Assembly (NCBI GenBank): GCA_958450865.1
Contig: CAUDNY010000002.1
Span: 283,524-347,523, forward strand
Direction: 5' to 3'
Length of the DNA: 64,000 nucleotides
Origin: an uncultured Collinsella sp.
GTDB taxonomy: Bacteria > Actinomycetota > Coriobacteriia > Coriobacteriales > Coriobacteriaceae
The notes under the pieces were generated by a model. It was given only the letters and a program-made list of their open reading frames with translations. It made no database searches and had not been told where the DNA came from. Made by a program: the position numbers and the translations under genes. Numbering within the stretch: the first letter of the stretch is position 1; each line of letters starts with the position of its first letter. Shown one piece after another: positions 25,507 through 32,976 of this stretch.

Positions 25507-25578
25507 AAAACCCAACGACCTCAAAATGACTCTGTTGAGGCAATTCGCCCCATGCGGACAGAGACGATTGTTATCGTC
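25507..25578 (-). promoter_or_regulatory. Candidate attenuator hairpins in the argG leader
   Basis: Reading the minus strand after the leader peptide: GACGAT-AACA-ATCGTC (25563-25578) overlaps the final Arg codons and stop. GGGGC-GAATT-GCCTC (25537-25551) can pair. CTCAAC (25534-25539) can instead pair with GTTGGG (25511-25516), directly followed by TTTTAG. The last two stems are mutually exclusive and thus resemble an antiterminator and a weak terminator. The terminator stem is only six pairs with one GU. Confidence 0.45.
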
Positions 25579-25645
25579 GTCGGGAAATTGCGCGCTGGCG
25601 TCGGATGGCATTGTCTGCAGTAGTGATGATCTTTACGAACTGCAT
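25571..25645 (-). CDS. Arginine-rich leader peptide of argG (candidate attenuator peptide)
   Basis: A 24-codon frame whose ATG (25645) is preceded by AAAGGAGAGGCAG. The peptide runs MQFVKIITTADNA then IRRQRAISRRR. Six of its last ten residues are Arg, and the final three sense codons are CGA CGA CGA, whereas Arg codons in nearby genes are mainly CGC and CGT. It ends 205 bases before argG, which makes the arginine precursor. This is the layout of a ribosome-mediated amino-acid attenuator, as in trp or his leaders. No homology is claimed; the function is inferred from position and codons. Confidence 0.6.
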   Translation of the reverse strand: MQFVKIITTADNAIRRQRAISRRR

Positions 25646-25748
25646 CTGCCTCTCCTTTCACCTATCGCCGGGCGCAATTCAAATATCGTAAACGGTACCT
25701 TTTCCTCGGTAAGCGGCTCTTTTGCCGTCTCCGTTTTCGATGGTCGCT

Positions 25749-25776
25749 ATATTACGCTAAAGTGCCCGCAGCACAA
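25749..25776 (-). promoter_or_regulatory. Candidate promoter for the argG leader
   Basis: On the minus strand TTGTGC (25771-25776) and TAATAT (25749-25754) are 16 bases apart; both are partial matches. Transcription from here would include the leader peptide. The rest of the 550-base divergent region 25366-25919 shows nothing else convincing. Confidence 0.35.
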
Positions 25777-25919
25777 GCGACAAATTCAAATTTTTGAAAA
25801 GTTTTTTCATTACTTTGTGAAGCGTGGTGCAAATACGCTCCGTTCCTGCGAAAATACGCCTGACTACGAGTTGATGGTTATAACATCTGAAACAATTTCG
25901 AAACGAAAGGCTCGCTTTT

Positions 25920-26747
25920 ATGCAAACTTACGAATCGGACGCCAATATCGGAAACATTAAGCTCATCGCCGTCGACATGGACAAAACGCTGCTGACCGAC
26001 GAGCGCGTGTTGCCGCAGGGTCTTGATGAGCGCTTGGACAAGCTCGCCGACGCCGGCATCGTATTCTGCCCCGCTAGCGGACGTCCAGCCCCCAAGCTCG
26101 AGGAGATGTTCAAGGACATCAAGAACCGCCTCGCCTTTTGTCCCGACAACGGAGCGTGCGTAATCTATCGCGGCAGTTATATCTATAAGAGCAATATCGA
26201 CGTGGAGCTGTACCAGCAGGTCTTGAGCCGTGCCTCGGAGGACCCGCGCGCCGTTCCCGTCCTGTGCTGCTTCGACGAGTTCTACGTGCTTGCCCGTGAC
26301 CATCAGTACCACGACGAGATCAGCGTCTACTACAACACAATCAACTACGTCGACAGCTTTGAGGGCATTGATTTCGAGTCCAACAAGATTTCGGTCTTCT
26401 TCCCCGGCTACGACGCCGAGCCCGCTTTCCGCGAAACCTATAGCCCCGAGTTCTCGGACAAGCTCTACGTCACCAACGCCGGGCGCGAGTGGATCGACTT
26501 TATGAACCTGGGTGTCGACAAGGGCGCCGGAGTCGCGCATCTTTGCGAGCACCTGGGCATCGATATCGCCGATGCCGCTGCCGTGGGTGATACGTACAAT
26601 GACATCCCCATGCTGGAGCGCGTCGGACACAGCTTTATCGTGGACAATGCCGAGGAGCACATGAACGCGCATGCCAAGTGGCGTATTCCGAGCAACAACG
26701 ACGGGGGCGTACTGACGCTCATCGACGCCATCTTGGCGGCACGTTAA
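25920..26747 (+). CDS. Cof-type HAD-IIB family hydrolase
   Basis: A 275-residue HAD phosphatase with a C2-type cap. Motif I is AVDMDKTLLTDE (about 18), motif II is in FCPASGRP (about 43), motif III includes the lysine in VDKGAGVAHL, and motif IV is VGDTYNDIPML (about 223). These proteins dephosphorylate sugar phosphates or cofactors such as flavins. The substrate cannot be told. GAAAGG lies nine bases before ATG 25920. A long palindromic structure follows, facing polA. Confidence 0.85.
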   Translation: MQTYESDANIGNIKLIAVDMDKTLLTDERVLPQGLDERLDKLADAGIVFCPASGRPAPKLEEMFKDIKNRLAFCPDNGACVIYRGSYIYKSNIDVELYQQVLSRASEDPRAVPVLCCFDEFYVLARDHQYHDEISVYYNTINYVDSFEGIDFESNKISVFFPGYDAEPAFRETYSPEFSDKLYVTNAGREWIDFMNLGVDKGAGVAHLCEHLGIDIADAAAVGDTYNDIPMLERVGHSFIVDNAEEHMNAHAKWRIPSNNDGGVLTLIDAILAAR

Positions 26748-26760
26748 CGTTGCTCGTCGA

Positions 26761-26886
26761 ACCTGACCGGGCGAGGCGGGTAAGTTTTTCGTTCGGTCAG
26801 GTCCTGGGCTCGCTCGGAAAGCACATTTAGTGCTTTCCGGCTCGTGCGGAATCTACGAAAAACTTACCCGCCTCGCCCGGCCAGGT
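26761..26886. repeat. 126-bp palindromic structure between convergent genes
   Basis: Arms of 26 exactly complementary bases (26767-26792, beginning CCGGGCGAGGCGGGTAAG, with 26855-26880), extended outward by ACCTG/CAGGT with one mismatch. Inside is a second hairpin (GGAAAGCAC/GTGCTTTCC). It lies just after the Cof-type HAD gene. Confidence 0.85.
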
Positions 26887-26955
26887 CCTTGGGCTACTTG
26901 CTTGCCGCCTGGATGGCGACTTGGCGCCTAGATACTTGGCTGATTTTTTGGAATG

Positions 26956-26995
26956 AAGGGGGCTCCTTGTTGGCAAGGAGCCCCCTTCTGCTTTT
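26956..26995. terminator. Bidirectional terminator between the HAD gene and polA
   Basis: AAGGGGGCTCCTTG (26956-26969) and CAAGGAGCCCCCTT (26974-26987) pair exactly. CTGCTTTT follows on the plus strand and CATTCC on the minus strand. Confidence 0.75.
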
Positions 26996-27022
26996 GGTTA
27001 CTTTGGGGTTGTGGGCACTTCC

Positions 27023-29773
27023 CTATTTGGCGTCGGCCCAGGTTACTCCGGTTGAGGCTTCGGCGATGAGGGGTACGCGTAGGTCTACGACGTGCTCCAT
27101 GACGTCGCGGACCATGGTGGTTAGGCGCTCGACTTCGTTGACGGGGCACTCAAAGTCCAGTTCGTCGTGTACCTGCAAGATCATGTGGGCGGCAAAACCC
27201 TCTTCTTCCAGGCGGCGGCTTACGCGGGCCATGGCGATCTTGATGATGTCGGCCGCGGTGCCCTGCATGGGGTGGTTCATGGCCGTGCGCTCGCCAAAGC
27301 CGCGGAGTTGCGGATTTTTGGCCTTGAGCTCGGGAATATGGCGTCTGCGGCCATACATGGTCTCGGCGTAGCCCGTCTGCTTGGCACGTGCCACCACGTT
27401 GTCGAGGAACGTACGCACACCCGGGTAGGCTTCGTAGTAGCGATCGATCATGTCGCGCGCCTCGGCCATCGAGATGTGCAGCGACTGCGACAGGCCATAG
27501 GCCTGCTGGCCGTACACAATGCCAAAGTTCACGGCCTTGGCGCGGCTGCGCAGGTCGGGCGTCACCTCGGACACCGGCACGCCAAATACGCGCGCGGCCG
27601 TCTCGGCATGGAAGTCCTCACCCTCGTTAAAGGCACGTACCAGATGTTCATCACCCGAAAGATGCGCGAGCAGGCGCAGCTCGATCTGCGAGTAGTCCAC
27701 CGCCAAAAAGACGCTGCCCTCGCCCGCCGAGAACGCCGTCTTGACGGTACGCCCCAGCTCCGAGCGCGTCGGAATGTTTTGCAGATTGGGGTCGCTCGAG
27801 GACAGACGCCCCGTCGCGGTGATGGTCTGGTTGTACGTGGTGTGCACGCGACCGTCACCACGGCGCAGCGGGCCCAGTGTGTCCAGATAGGTCGACTTAA
27901 TCTTGGACTTCTCGCGCCAGTCCAAAATCAGGCGCACGATCTCGTGGTCGCGGGCAAGGTCGCTCAACACCTTGGCGTTGGTCGAATAGTAGCCGCGCTT
28001 GGTCTTTTTGAGGCCCTTGGTCGGAAGCCCCATAACATCAAACAGCACGTGCGAGAGCTGCATGGGGCTGCCGATGTTAAAGGTCTCGTCGCCGGCCAGG
28101 TCGCGAATGCTGCGCTCAACCTCGGAAATCTGGGTCGCCAGGCCCTCGGACAGACTGTGCAGGCGGTCGGGGTCCACGAGCATGCCCGCGCGCTCCATCT
28201 TGGCAAGCACCGGCACGAGCGGCATCTCGATGCCATCGAACACGTTGGCGGCATTCTCACGGGCCATGAACTCGCGCAACGGCGCCACGAGCGCCAGCGT
28301 CAGGGCCGCAGTACGGGCGGCAGGCGCCGGAGCGTCCTCGCCGGCACCCTCTGCGCCGCGCGCCGCAGGCAGCGCCATCTGCAGATACGTATCGGAAAGA
28401 TATGCCTCATCGAACTCGGAGCGGTCGGAATCCAACAGGTAGGCGGCAACCACGGTGTCGAAGATGCGCGTGGAATCGACTGCCAGCGGATCCATGAGCT
28501 CGGGCTCAGAAGAGTCGACGGGCGAAAGCTCATGCAACAGCGTCTTCATATCCGGGCTCGCCACGTGGCCCTCCATAAACAGACGCGCGAGCACGCCGGC
28601 AATCACGCCGTGGGCGAAGTTGAAGCCCTCAACCTCAGCCGACGCACCGCCGTCGCCCTCCTCGAGCGAGAACAGGCCCTTGGACGTCGCCAACCACAGC
28701 GTGCGCGTCAGTCCAAAGAGCGCGCCCTCTTCCTTGTCGTCGTCCACCACGGCGGCGACCCACTCGCCGGCATCAATCGCGCGGGAGACCTCATCTGCAA
28801 CGGCACCAAGCGCATCAGTATCGCCGGCGGCTGCGCGCAAAACGGCGGGCATCTCAAACGTGCTGACAGTGGCAGCAGCGCCACCCTCGCCGCCGATCAG
28901 CGCCAAGAAACGGTTCTGCATGGCGGTGATGCCGAGCGTGCCCAGTGCCGCGGAAACCTCATCGGCGGAAAACGCCGGGAAGGACGTCGCCTCAAAATCG
29001 AGCTCAACGGGTGCATCGGTGCGGATGGTTGCGACCTTGCGGCTCAGCAGCGCATCATCGATGTGCGCGCGCAGGTTTTCTCCCATCTTGCCCTTGACCT
29101 CGTCGGCGTGTGCGATGACCTCGTCCAGGCTACCGTACTGCGCAATGAGCGCGCTCGCCTTTTTGGGGCCGATGCCCGGCACGCCGGGGATGTTGTCGGA
29201 CGTGTCGCCCTTCAGACCATAAAAATCGGGCACGAGCGCCGGCGTGATGCCGTGATACAGATCGTCCACGCTCTCGGGCGTCATGATCGCCACGTCGGAC
29301 AGGCCCTTGCGGGTCGAGACCACGTTGACGTGCTCGGTCACGAGCTGATACATATCGCGATCACCGGTCACCAGCAGCATGTCACAGCCGGCCTGCTCGC
29401 CCAGGCGCGCCATAGTGCCCAGGATGTCATCGCCTTCCCAGCCCTCGGACTGCAAAATCGGCACGTTGAGCGCGGCGAGCAGATCCTTAATCATGGGAAA
29501 CTGTGCGTGCAGGTCGGGGTCCATGGGCGGGCGCTGAGCCTTGTACTGCGGCAGCATCTCCATGCGCACGCGCGGCTTGCCCTTGTCAAACGCCACGACA
29601 ACGCCGTCGGGATTAAAGGCGTCAATCATCTTGAGGAACATATTCAAAAAGCCAAAGATCGCGTTGGTGGGACGACCGTCCGGCGCGTTCATGGTGGGCG
29701 GCACGGCGTGGAAGGCGCGGTGCATGAGCGAGTTGCCGTCGATGACGGCAAAGGTACGGCGCTTGTCAGACAT
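27023..29773 (-). CDS. polA: DNA polymerase I
   Basis: A 916-residue repair and Okazaki-fragment polymerase. The 5' nuclease domain (about 1-290) includes VAFDKGKPRVRMEML and GVPGIGPKKASALI. The middle domain (about 300-510) lacks the DxE motif of an active proofreading exonuclease. The polymerase domain has motif A DYSQIELRLLAHLSGDEH, the O-helix RAKAVNFGIVYGQQAYG and motif C LQVHDELDFE. ATG 29773 has GAGG eight bases upstream; 13 in-frame residues upstream are unsupported. It lies divergent from the M18 aminopeptidase. Confidence 0.95.
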   Translation of the reverse strand: MSDKRRTFAVIDGNSLMHRAFHAVPPTMNAPDGRPTNAIFGFLNMFLKMIDAFNPDGVVVAFDKGKPRVRMEMLPQYKAQRPPMDPDLHAQFPMIKDLLAALNVPILQSEGWEGDDILGTMARLGEQAGCDMLLVTGDRDMYQLVTEHVNVVSTRKGLSDVAIMTPESVDDLYHGITPALVPDFYGLKGDTSDNIPGVPGIGPKKASALIAQYGSLDEVIAHADEVKGKMGENLRAHIDDALLSRKVATIRTDAPVELDFEATSFPAFSADEVSAALGTLGITAMQNRFLALIGGEGGAAATVSTFEMPAVLRAAAGDTDALGAVADEVSRAIDAGEWVAAVVDDDKEEGALFGLTRTLWLATSKGLFSLEEGDGGASAEVEGFNFAHGVIAGVLARLFMEGHVASPDMKTLLHELSPVDSSEPELMDPLAVDSTRIFDTVVAAYLLDSDRSEFDEAYLSDTYLQMALPAARGAEGAGEDAPAPAARTAALTLALVAPLREFMARENAANVFDGIEMPLVPVLAKMERAGMLVDPDRLHSLSEGLATQISEVERSIRDLAGDETFNIGSPMQLSHVLFDVMGLPTKGLKKTKRGYYSTNAKVLSDLARDHEIVRLILDWREKSKIKSTYLDTLGPLRRGDGRVHTTYNQTITATGRLSSSDPNLQNIPTRSELGRTVKTAFSAGEGSVFLAVDYSQIELRLLAHLSGDEHLVRAFNEGEDFHAETAARVFGVPVSEVTPDLRSRAKAVNFGIVYGQQAYGLSQSLHISMAEARDMIDRYYEAYPGVRTFLDNVVARAKQTGYAETMYGRRRHIPELKAKNPQLRGFGERTAMNHPMQGTAADIIKIAMARVSRRLEEEGFAAHMILQVHDELDFECPVNEVERLTTMVRDVMEHVVDLRVPLIAEASTGVTWADAK

Positions 29774-29939
29774 ATTGAATACCTCGCTTTGGGCTGGGCA
29801 CGGCTTGCTCACACCAGTTTACACGCTCCCCGCCCCACAGCCACAGCACATCAAGCTTCCCCGCCGCCGCGGGCCCGCGCGTGATACGATGGCTCACGGT
29901 ACATCAACCAGCACGATCGATCCGAAAGGAGCCTGCGTC

Positions 29940-31337
29940 ATGGAGCGTCCCTGCGCATGGAAAAAGTACACGCCACAGCAAATCGAGGAGCTCGAGGAGC
30001 TTTGCCGCGGCTATAAGCAGTTTTTGAGCGAGAACAAGACCGAGCGCTTGTGCGTCAAGACCGGCATCAAGATGGCCGAGGAGGCGGGCTACGTCGACCT
30101 GGAGACCGTGATCGCCGAGGGCCGCGCGCTCAAGGCCGGCGACAAGGTGTTCGCCGCCAACCACGGCAAGGACCTGATGCTCGTCAACCTGGGAACCGCC
30201 CCGCTCGAGCAGGGCTTTAACATCCTGGGCGCCCATGTGGACTCGCCACGCCTGGACCTCAAGCAGAATCCCGCCTTCGAGGCCGGCGACATGGCCTACC
30301 TCGACACGCACTACTACGGCGGCGTCAAGAGCTACCACTGGGTGGCCTCCCCGCTCGCGCTTGTGGGCGTCATCTGCAAAAAGGACGGCACCACCGTCGA
30401 CATCAACATCGGTGACAAGGCCGACGACCCGGTCTTTACCATCTCCGACCTGCTGATCCACCTCTCGAGCGAGCAGATGGCCAAGCCCGCCAAGGACGCC
30501 GTTGACGCCGAGATCCTCGACGTGATCGTGGGCGGCCGCCCCGTCAAGTTCGATGAGGACGACAAGGACGCTCCCAAGGAGCCCGTCAAGCAGATGTTCC
30601 TGGACATCCTCAAGGAGCAGTACGACGTCGAGGAGGAGGACTTCCTCTCCGCCGAGATCGAGGTCGTGCCCGCCGGCCCCGCCCGCGACATGGGCCTCGA
30701 CCGCTCCATGATCTTGGGCTATGGCCACGACGACCGCGTCTGTGCCTACCCCTCCATGCTCGCCCAGATCGACGTCGCCGACGTGGAGCGCACGAGCATC
30801 ACACTCATCGTCGACAAGGAGGAGATCGGTTCCGTGGGTGCCACCGGCATGACGAGCCGCTTCTTCGAGAACACCGTCGCCGAGATCATGACGCTCGCCG
30901 GCGAGGATAGCCCGCTGGCCCTGCGCCGTGCACTCGCCCACAGCCGCATGCTCTCCTCCGACGTGTCCGCCGGCTTCGACCCGGGCTATGCCGGCAAGTT
31001 CGAGACCAAGAACGCAGCTTTCATGGGTCGTGGCCTGTGCTTTAACAAGTACACGGGCAGCCGCGGCAAGGGCGGCTCTAACGACGCCGACGCCGAGTAT
31101 GTGGCCCTCATCCGCGACATCATGGACGAGGCGGGCGTTGACTTCCAGACCTGCGAGCTCGGCCGCGTCAACGCGGGCGGCGGCGGCACCATCGCCTACA
31201 TCATGGCCAAGTACGGCATGAACGTCATCGACTCCGGCGTTGCCGTCCTGTCCATGCACGCCCTGTGGGAGGTCGCCAACAAGGCCGACATCTACGAGGC
31301 CTATCGCGGCTACAAGGCCTTCATCGAGCGCGCGTAA
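29940..31337 (+). CDS. M18 family aminopeptidase
   Basis: A 465-residue dinuclear zinc aminopeptidase of family M18 (aspartyl aminopeptidase type). Zinc ligands and catalytic residues are seen in GAHVDSPRLDLK (about 99), LIVDKEEIGSVGATGM (about 290) and the late SGVAVLSMHALWEV with the final histidine. GAAAGGAG precedes ATG 29940; the longer frame from 29541 overlaps polA. Codon use is strongly GC-rich, which suggests high expression. A very long antisense frame across the gene is an artefact of that bias. Confidence 0.9.
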   Translation: MERPCAWKKYTPQQIEELEELCRGYKQFLSENKTERLCVKTGIKMAEEAGYVDLETVIAEGRALKAGDKVFAANHGKDLMLVNLGTAPLEQGFNILGAHVDSPRLDLKQNPAFEAGDMAYLDTHYYGGVKSYHWVASPLALVGVICKKDGTTVDINIGDKADDPVFTISDLLIHLSSEQMAKPAKDAVDAEILDVIVGGRPVKFDEDDKDAPKEPVKQMFLDILKEQYDVEEEDFLSAEIEVVPAGPARDMGLDRSMILGYGHDDRVCAYPSMLAQIDVADVERTSITLIVDKEEIGSVGATGMTSRFFENTVAEIMTLAGEDSPLALRRALAHSRMLSSDVSAGFDPGYAGKFETKNAAFMGRGLCFNKYTGSRGKGGSNDADAEYVALIRDIMDEAGVDFQTCELGRVNAGGGGTIAYIMAKYGMNVIDSGVAVLSMHALWEVANKADIYEAYRGYKAFIERA

Positions 31338-31350
31338 CCAACCCTTCATC

Positions 31351-31417
31351 AGTTGCGGTGAAATACGGACTAAACTGGCCCCTAAACGGCCAAAACAGAC
31401 CATATTCCACCGCAACT
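31351..31417. repeat. Imperfect inverted repeat of family A
   Basis: AGTTGCGGTG (31351-31360) pairs with CACCGCAACT (31408-31417). Inside, ATA/TAT and GGCC/GGCC pair with mismatches between. Outer sequence and order match the perfect repeat at 10266-10334. It lies between two co-directional genes. Confidence 0.7.
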
Positions 31418-31440
31418 TCCTTTTTGGCAGAGGAGAGTCC

Positions 31441-32250
31441 ATGCTGCAGGTCATCATTTCGCCCGCCAAGCAGATGCGCGCGGCCCAAGATGCTTTTGAA
31501 ATCCTGGGTATACCGCCTTTTGCGCGCGAGACGGCTCGCCTCCACCGCGCACTGCTAGATATCGAACGAAATGAAGGCAGCGGCGGCCTGCAGGCGCTAT
31601 GGAACGTGAGTGACAAACTGCTGGGGCCTTGCCTCAACACCCTGCATGAGTTTGGGCCCATCCTGAAAAACGGCGATCTCGACAATCCCGCACTCGCCTG
31701 TCACCTCTCCCCTGCCGTCATGTCCTACCACGGCATTCAATACCAGAGCATGGCACCCGAGGTGATGGATTCCGCGCAGCTCGCATGGCTGCAAAGCCAC
31801 CTGTGGATCCTCTCTGGCCTCTACGGGTGCGTTCGCCCCTTTCATGCCGTCGAACCATATCGGCTGGAAATGGGCGCGAAGCTCGCCGTTGACGATGCCC
31901 CAGACCTCTACGCGTTTTGGAGCGACAAGCTCGCGCGGGCTATCGCCCCGGCAGGCTCAAACACCACGATCGTCAACCTCGCCAGCGTAGAGTACGCCAA
32001 AGCCGTTCTGCCCCATCTCGCGGGCGACGCCACGGTCGTCACGTGCCTCTTTGGCGAAGGCATCCGCAATGGCAAGCCCATCCAGCGCTCGACCGCAAGC
32101 AAAAAGGCACGTGGTTCCATGGTGCGCTGGATGGCAGAAAACAAGCTCGAGGATGTAAGCGGGCTCACCGCGTTCGACGTTGGTTATCGTCACTTTCCCG
32201 AGCTTTCAAATAAAAACACTTTGGTCTTCCTGAACGAACAGACCTTGTAG
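31441..32250 (+). CDS. yaaA: YaaA family peroxide stress protein
   Basis: A 269-residue DUF328/YaaA protein. It has the opening ISPAKQM, SGLYGCVRPFHAVEPYRLEMG (about 121), NLASVEYAKAV and GLTAFDVGYRHFPELSN, all conserved in the family. In Escherichia coli YaaA lowers free iron under peroxide stress and binds DNA; the role here is inferred from the family. GAGGAG lies five bases before ATG 31441. Confidence 0.88.
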   Translation: MLQVIISPAKQMRAAQDAFEILGIPPFARETARLHRALLDIERNEGSGGLQALWNVSDKLLGPCLNTLHEFGPILKNGDLDNPALACHLSPAVMSYHGIQYQSMAPEVMDSAQLAWLQSHLWILSGLYGCVRPFHAVEPYRLEMGAKLAVDDAPDLYAFWSDKLARAIAPAGSNTTIVNLASVEYAKAVLPHLAGDATVVTCLFGEGIRNGKPIQRSTASKKARGSMVRWMAENKLEDVSGLTAFDVGYRHFPELSNKNTLVFLNEQTL

Positions 32251-32290
32251 GACCACCGCTACTTTTGAATGTGCTGCCTAGGCACGGCGT

Positions 32291-32806
32291 CTATTCCGCC
32301 AAGCCGTCGGCTTTGGCAACTTCGTTTGTCGAGCCGTCCTGATAGGTAATCTTGACATGCTCCACCTCAGACACCGCAACACCCGTCGGGGGCTCCAGGC
32401 GCCATTCCGTCAGGGCGATATCCATGGTCGTGGGCACATCTCCTTGATCTTTGAGCTTCACCGTGAGCGTTTTGAGCGCCGCGTCAAACGTCACGCGTTC
32501 GATTTCTTCACCTGGAATGGACCCACCACTCAGCTGCAACTGCACAAACTCATCGCGCGGGTACCAATAATCGCCCGGCGCGGCAACGGTACTGCCGCCC
32601 GTAACCTTCACCGTCATGATCGGCAGGGCATCATCAGCCTCAAACTCCCAGGCAGCGCCGCCGCGACCGCCAAACGTCCAGATACAAAAGGCAATCACCA
32701 GCACGGCAAGCACCGCAAAGCCAATCGCGACAAGGCCATGGTGCGCACGGCTTTCCTCGGCCGATACATCCCATTGTGTCTCTCGATATAGATGCTTGTC
32801 TTCCAT
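32291..32806 (-). CDS. Single-pass membrane protein of unknown function
   Basis: A 171-residue protein with a short hydrophilic N-terminus (about 1-24), one membrane helix (LVAIGFAVLAVLVIAFCIWTF, quoted LVAIGFAVLAV/LVIAFCIWTF, about 25-45) and an outer domain of beta-rich sequence ending in KADGLAE. No family is recognised. GGGGAGG lies five bases before ATG 32806; the frame extending to 32986 overlaps the TPP riboswitch on the other strand and is unsupported. It is divergent from thiC. Confidence 0.7.
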   Translation of the reverse strand: MEDKHLYRETQWDVSAEESRAHHGLVAIGFAVLAVLVIAFCIWTFGGRGGAAWEFEADDALPIMTVKVTGGSTVAAPGDYWYPRDEFVQLQLSGGSIPGEEIERVTFDAALKTLTVKLKDQGDVPTTMDIALTEWRLEPPTGVAVSEVEHVKITYQDGSTNEVAKADGLAE

Positions 32807-32856
32807 GTTCGCCTCCCCACAGGCACGCTCGTTGGCCCAATCGTACCCATTCAGGC

Positions 32857-32862
32857 TATACT
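32857..32862 (+). promoter_or_regulatory. Candidate -10 element of thiC
   Basis: TATACT lies about 14 bases before the TPP riboswitch. TTGGCC at 32832-32837 is a possible -35 at a long 19-base spacing. Confidence 0.35.
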
Positions 32863-32875
32863 TGAGCCCATGACA

Positions 32876-32970
32876 TAACGGGGAGCTTGCAGGACAAGAC
32901 GGCAGGCTGAGATTGGGCGCGCCCGCCCTGACCCGCAAACCTGATATGGGTAATGCCAACGAAGGGAGCC
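32876..32970 (+). ncRNA. TPP riboswitch (THI element)
   Basis: The conserved parts appear in order: CGGGGAGC at the 5' side, GGCTGAGATTGGGC, GCCCTGACCCGC, and CCTGATATGGGTAATGCCAACGAAGGGA at the 3' side (quoted CCTGATATGGGTAATG then CCAACGAAGGGA). The AAGGGAG at its end is also the ribosome binding site of thiC, so control is probably at translation initiation: TPP binding sequesters the site. Confidence 0.93.
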
Positions 32971-32976
32971 GTGCCA

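Noticed and set aside
25502..25960. 152-codon plus-strand frame overlapping the argG leader and the HAD gene start
   Set aside because: No ribosome site, irregular composition, and it overlaps the well-supported HAD start at 25920.
27167..29884. 905-codon open frame antisense to polA
   Set aside because: polA has every polymerase motif; the antisense product is a low-complexity His/Arg/Gly-rich sequence typical of shadows in GC-rich genes.
29904..31685. 593-codon open frame antisense to the M18 aminopeptidase
   Set aside because: Its sequence is a shadow of strongly GC3-biased codons on the other strand, has no ribosome site or domain pattern, and covers yaaA as well.
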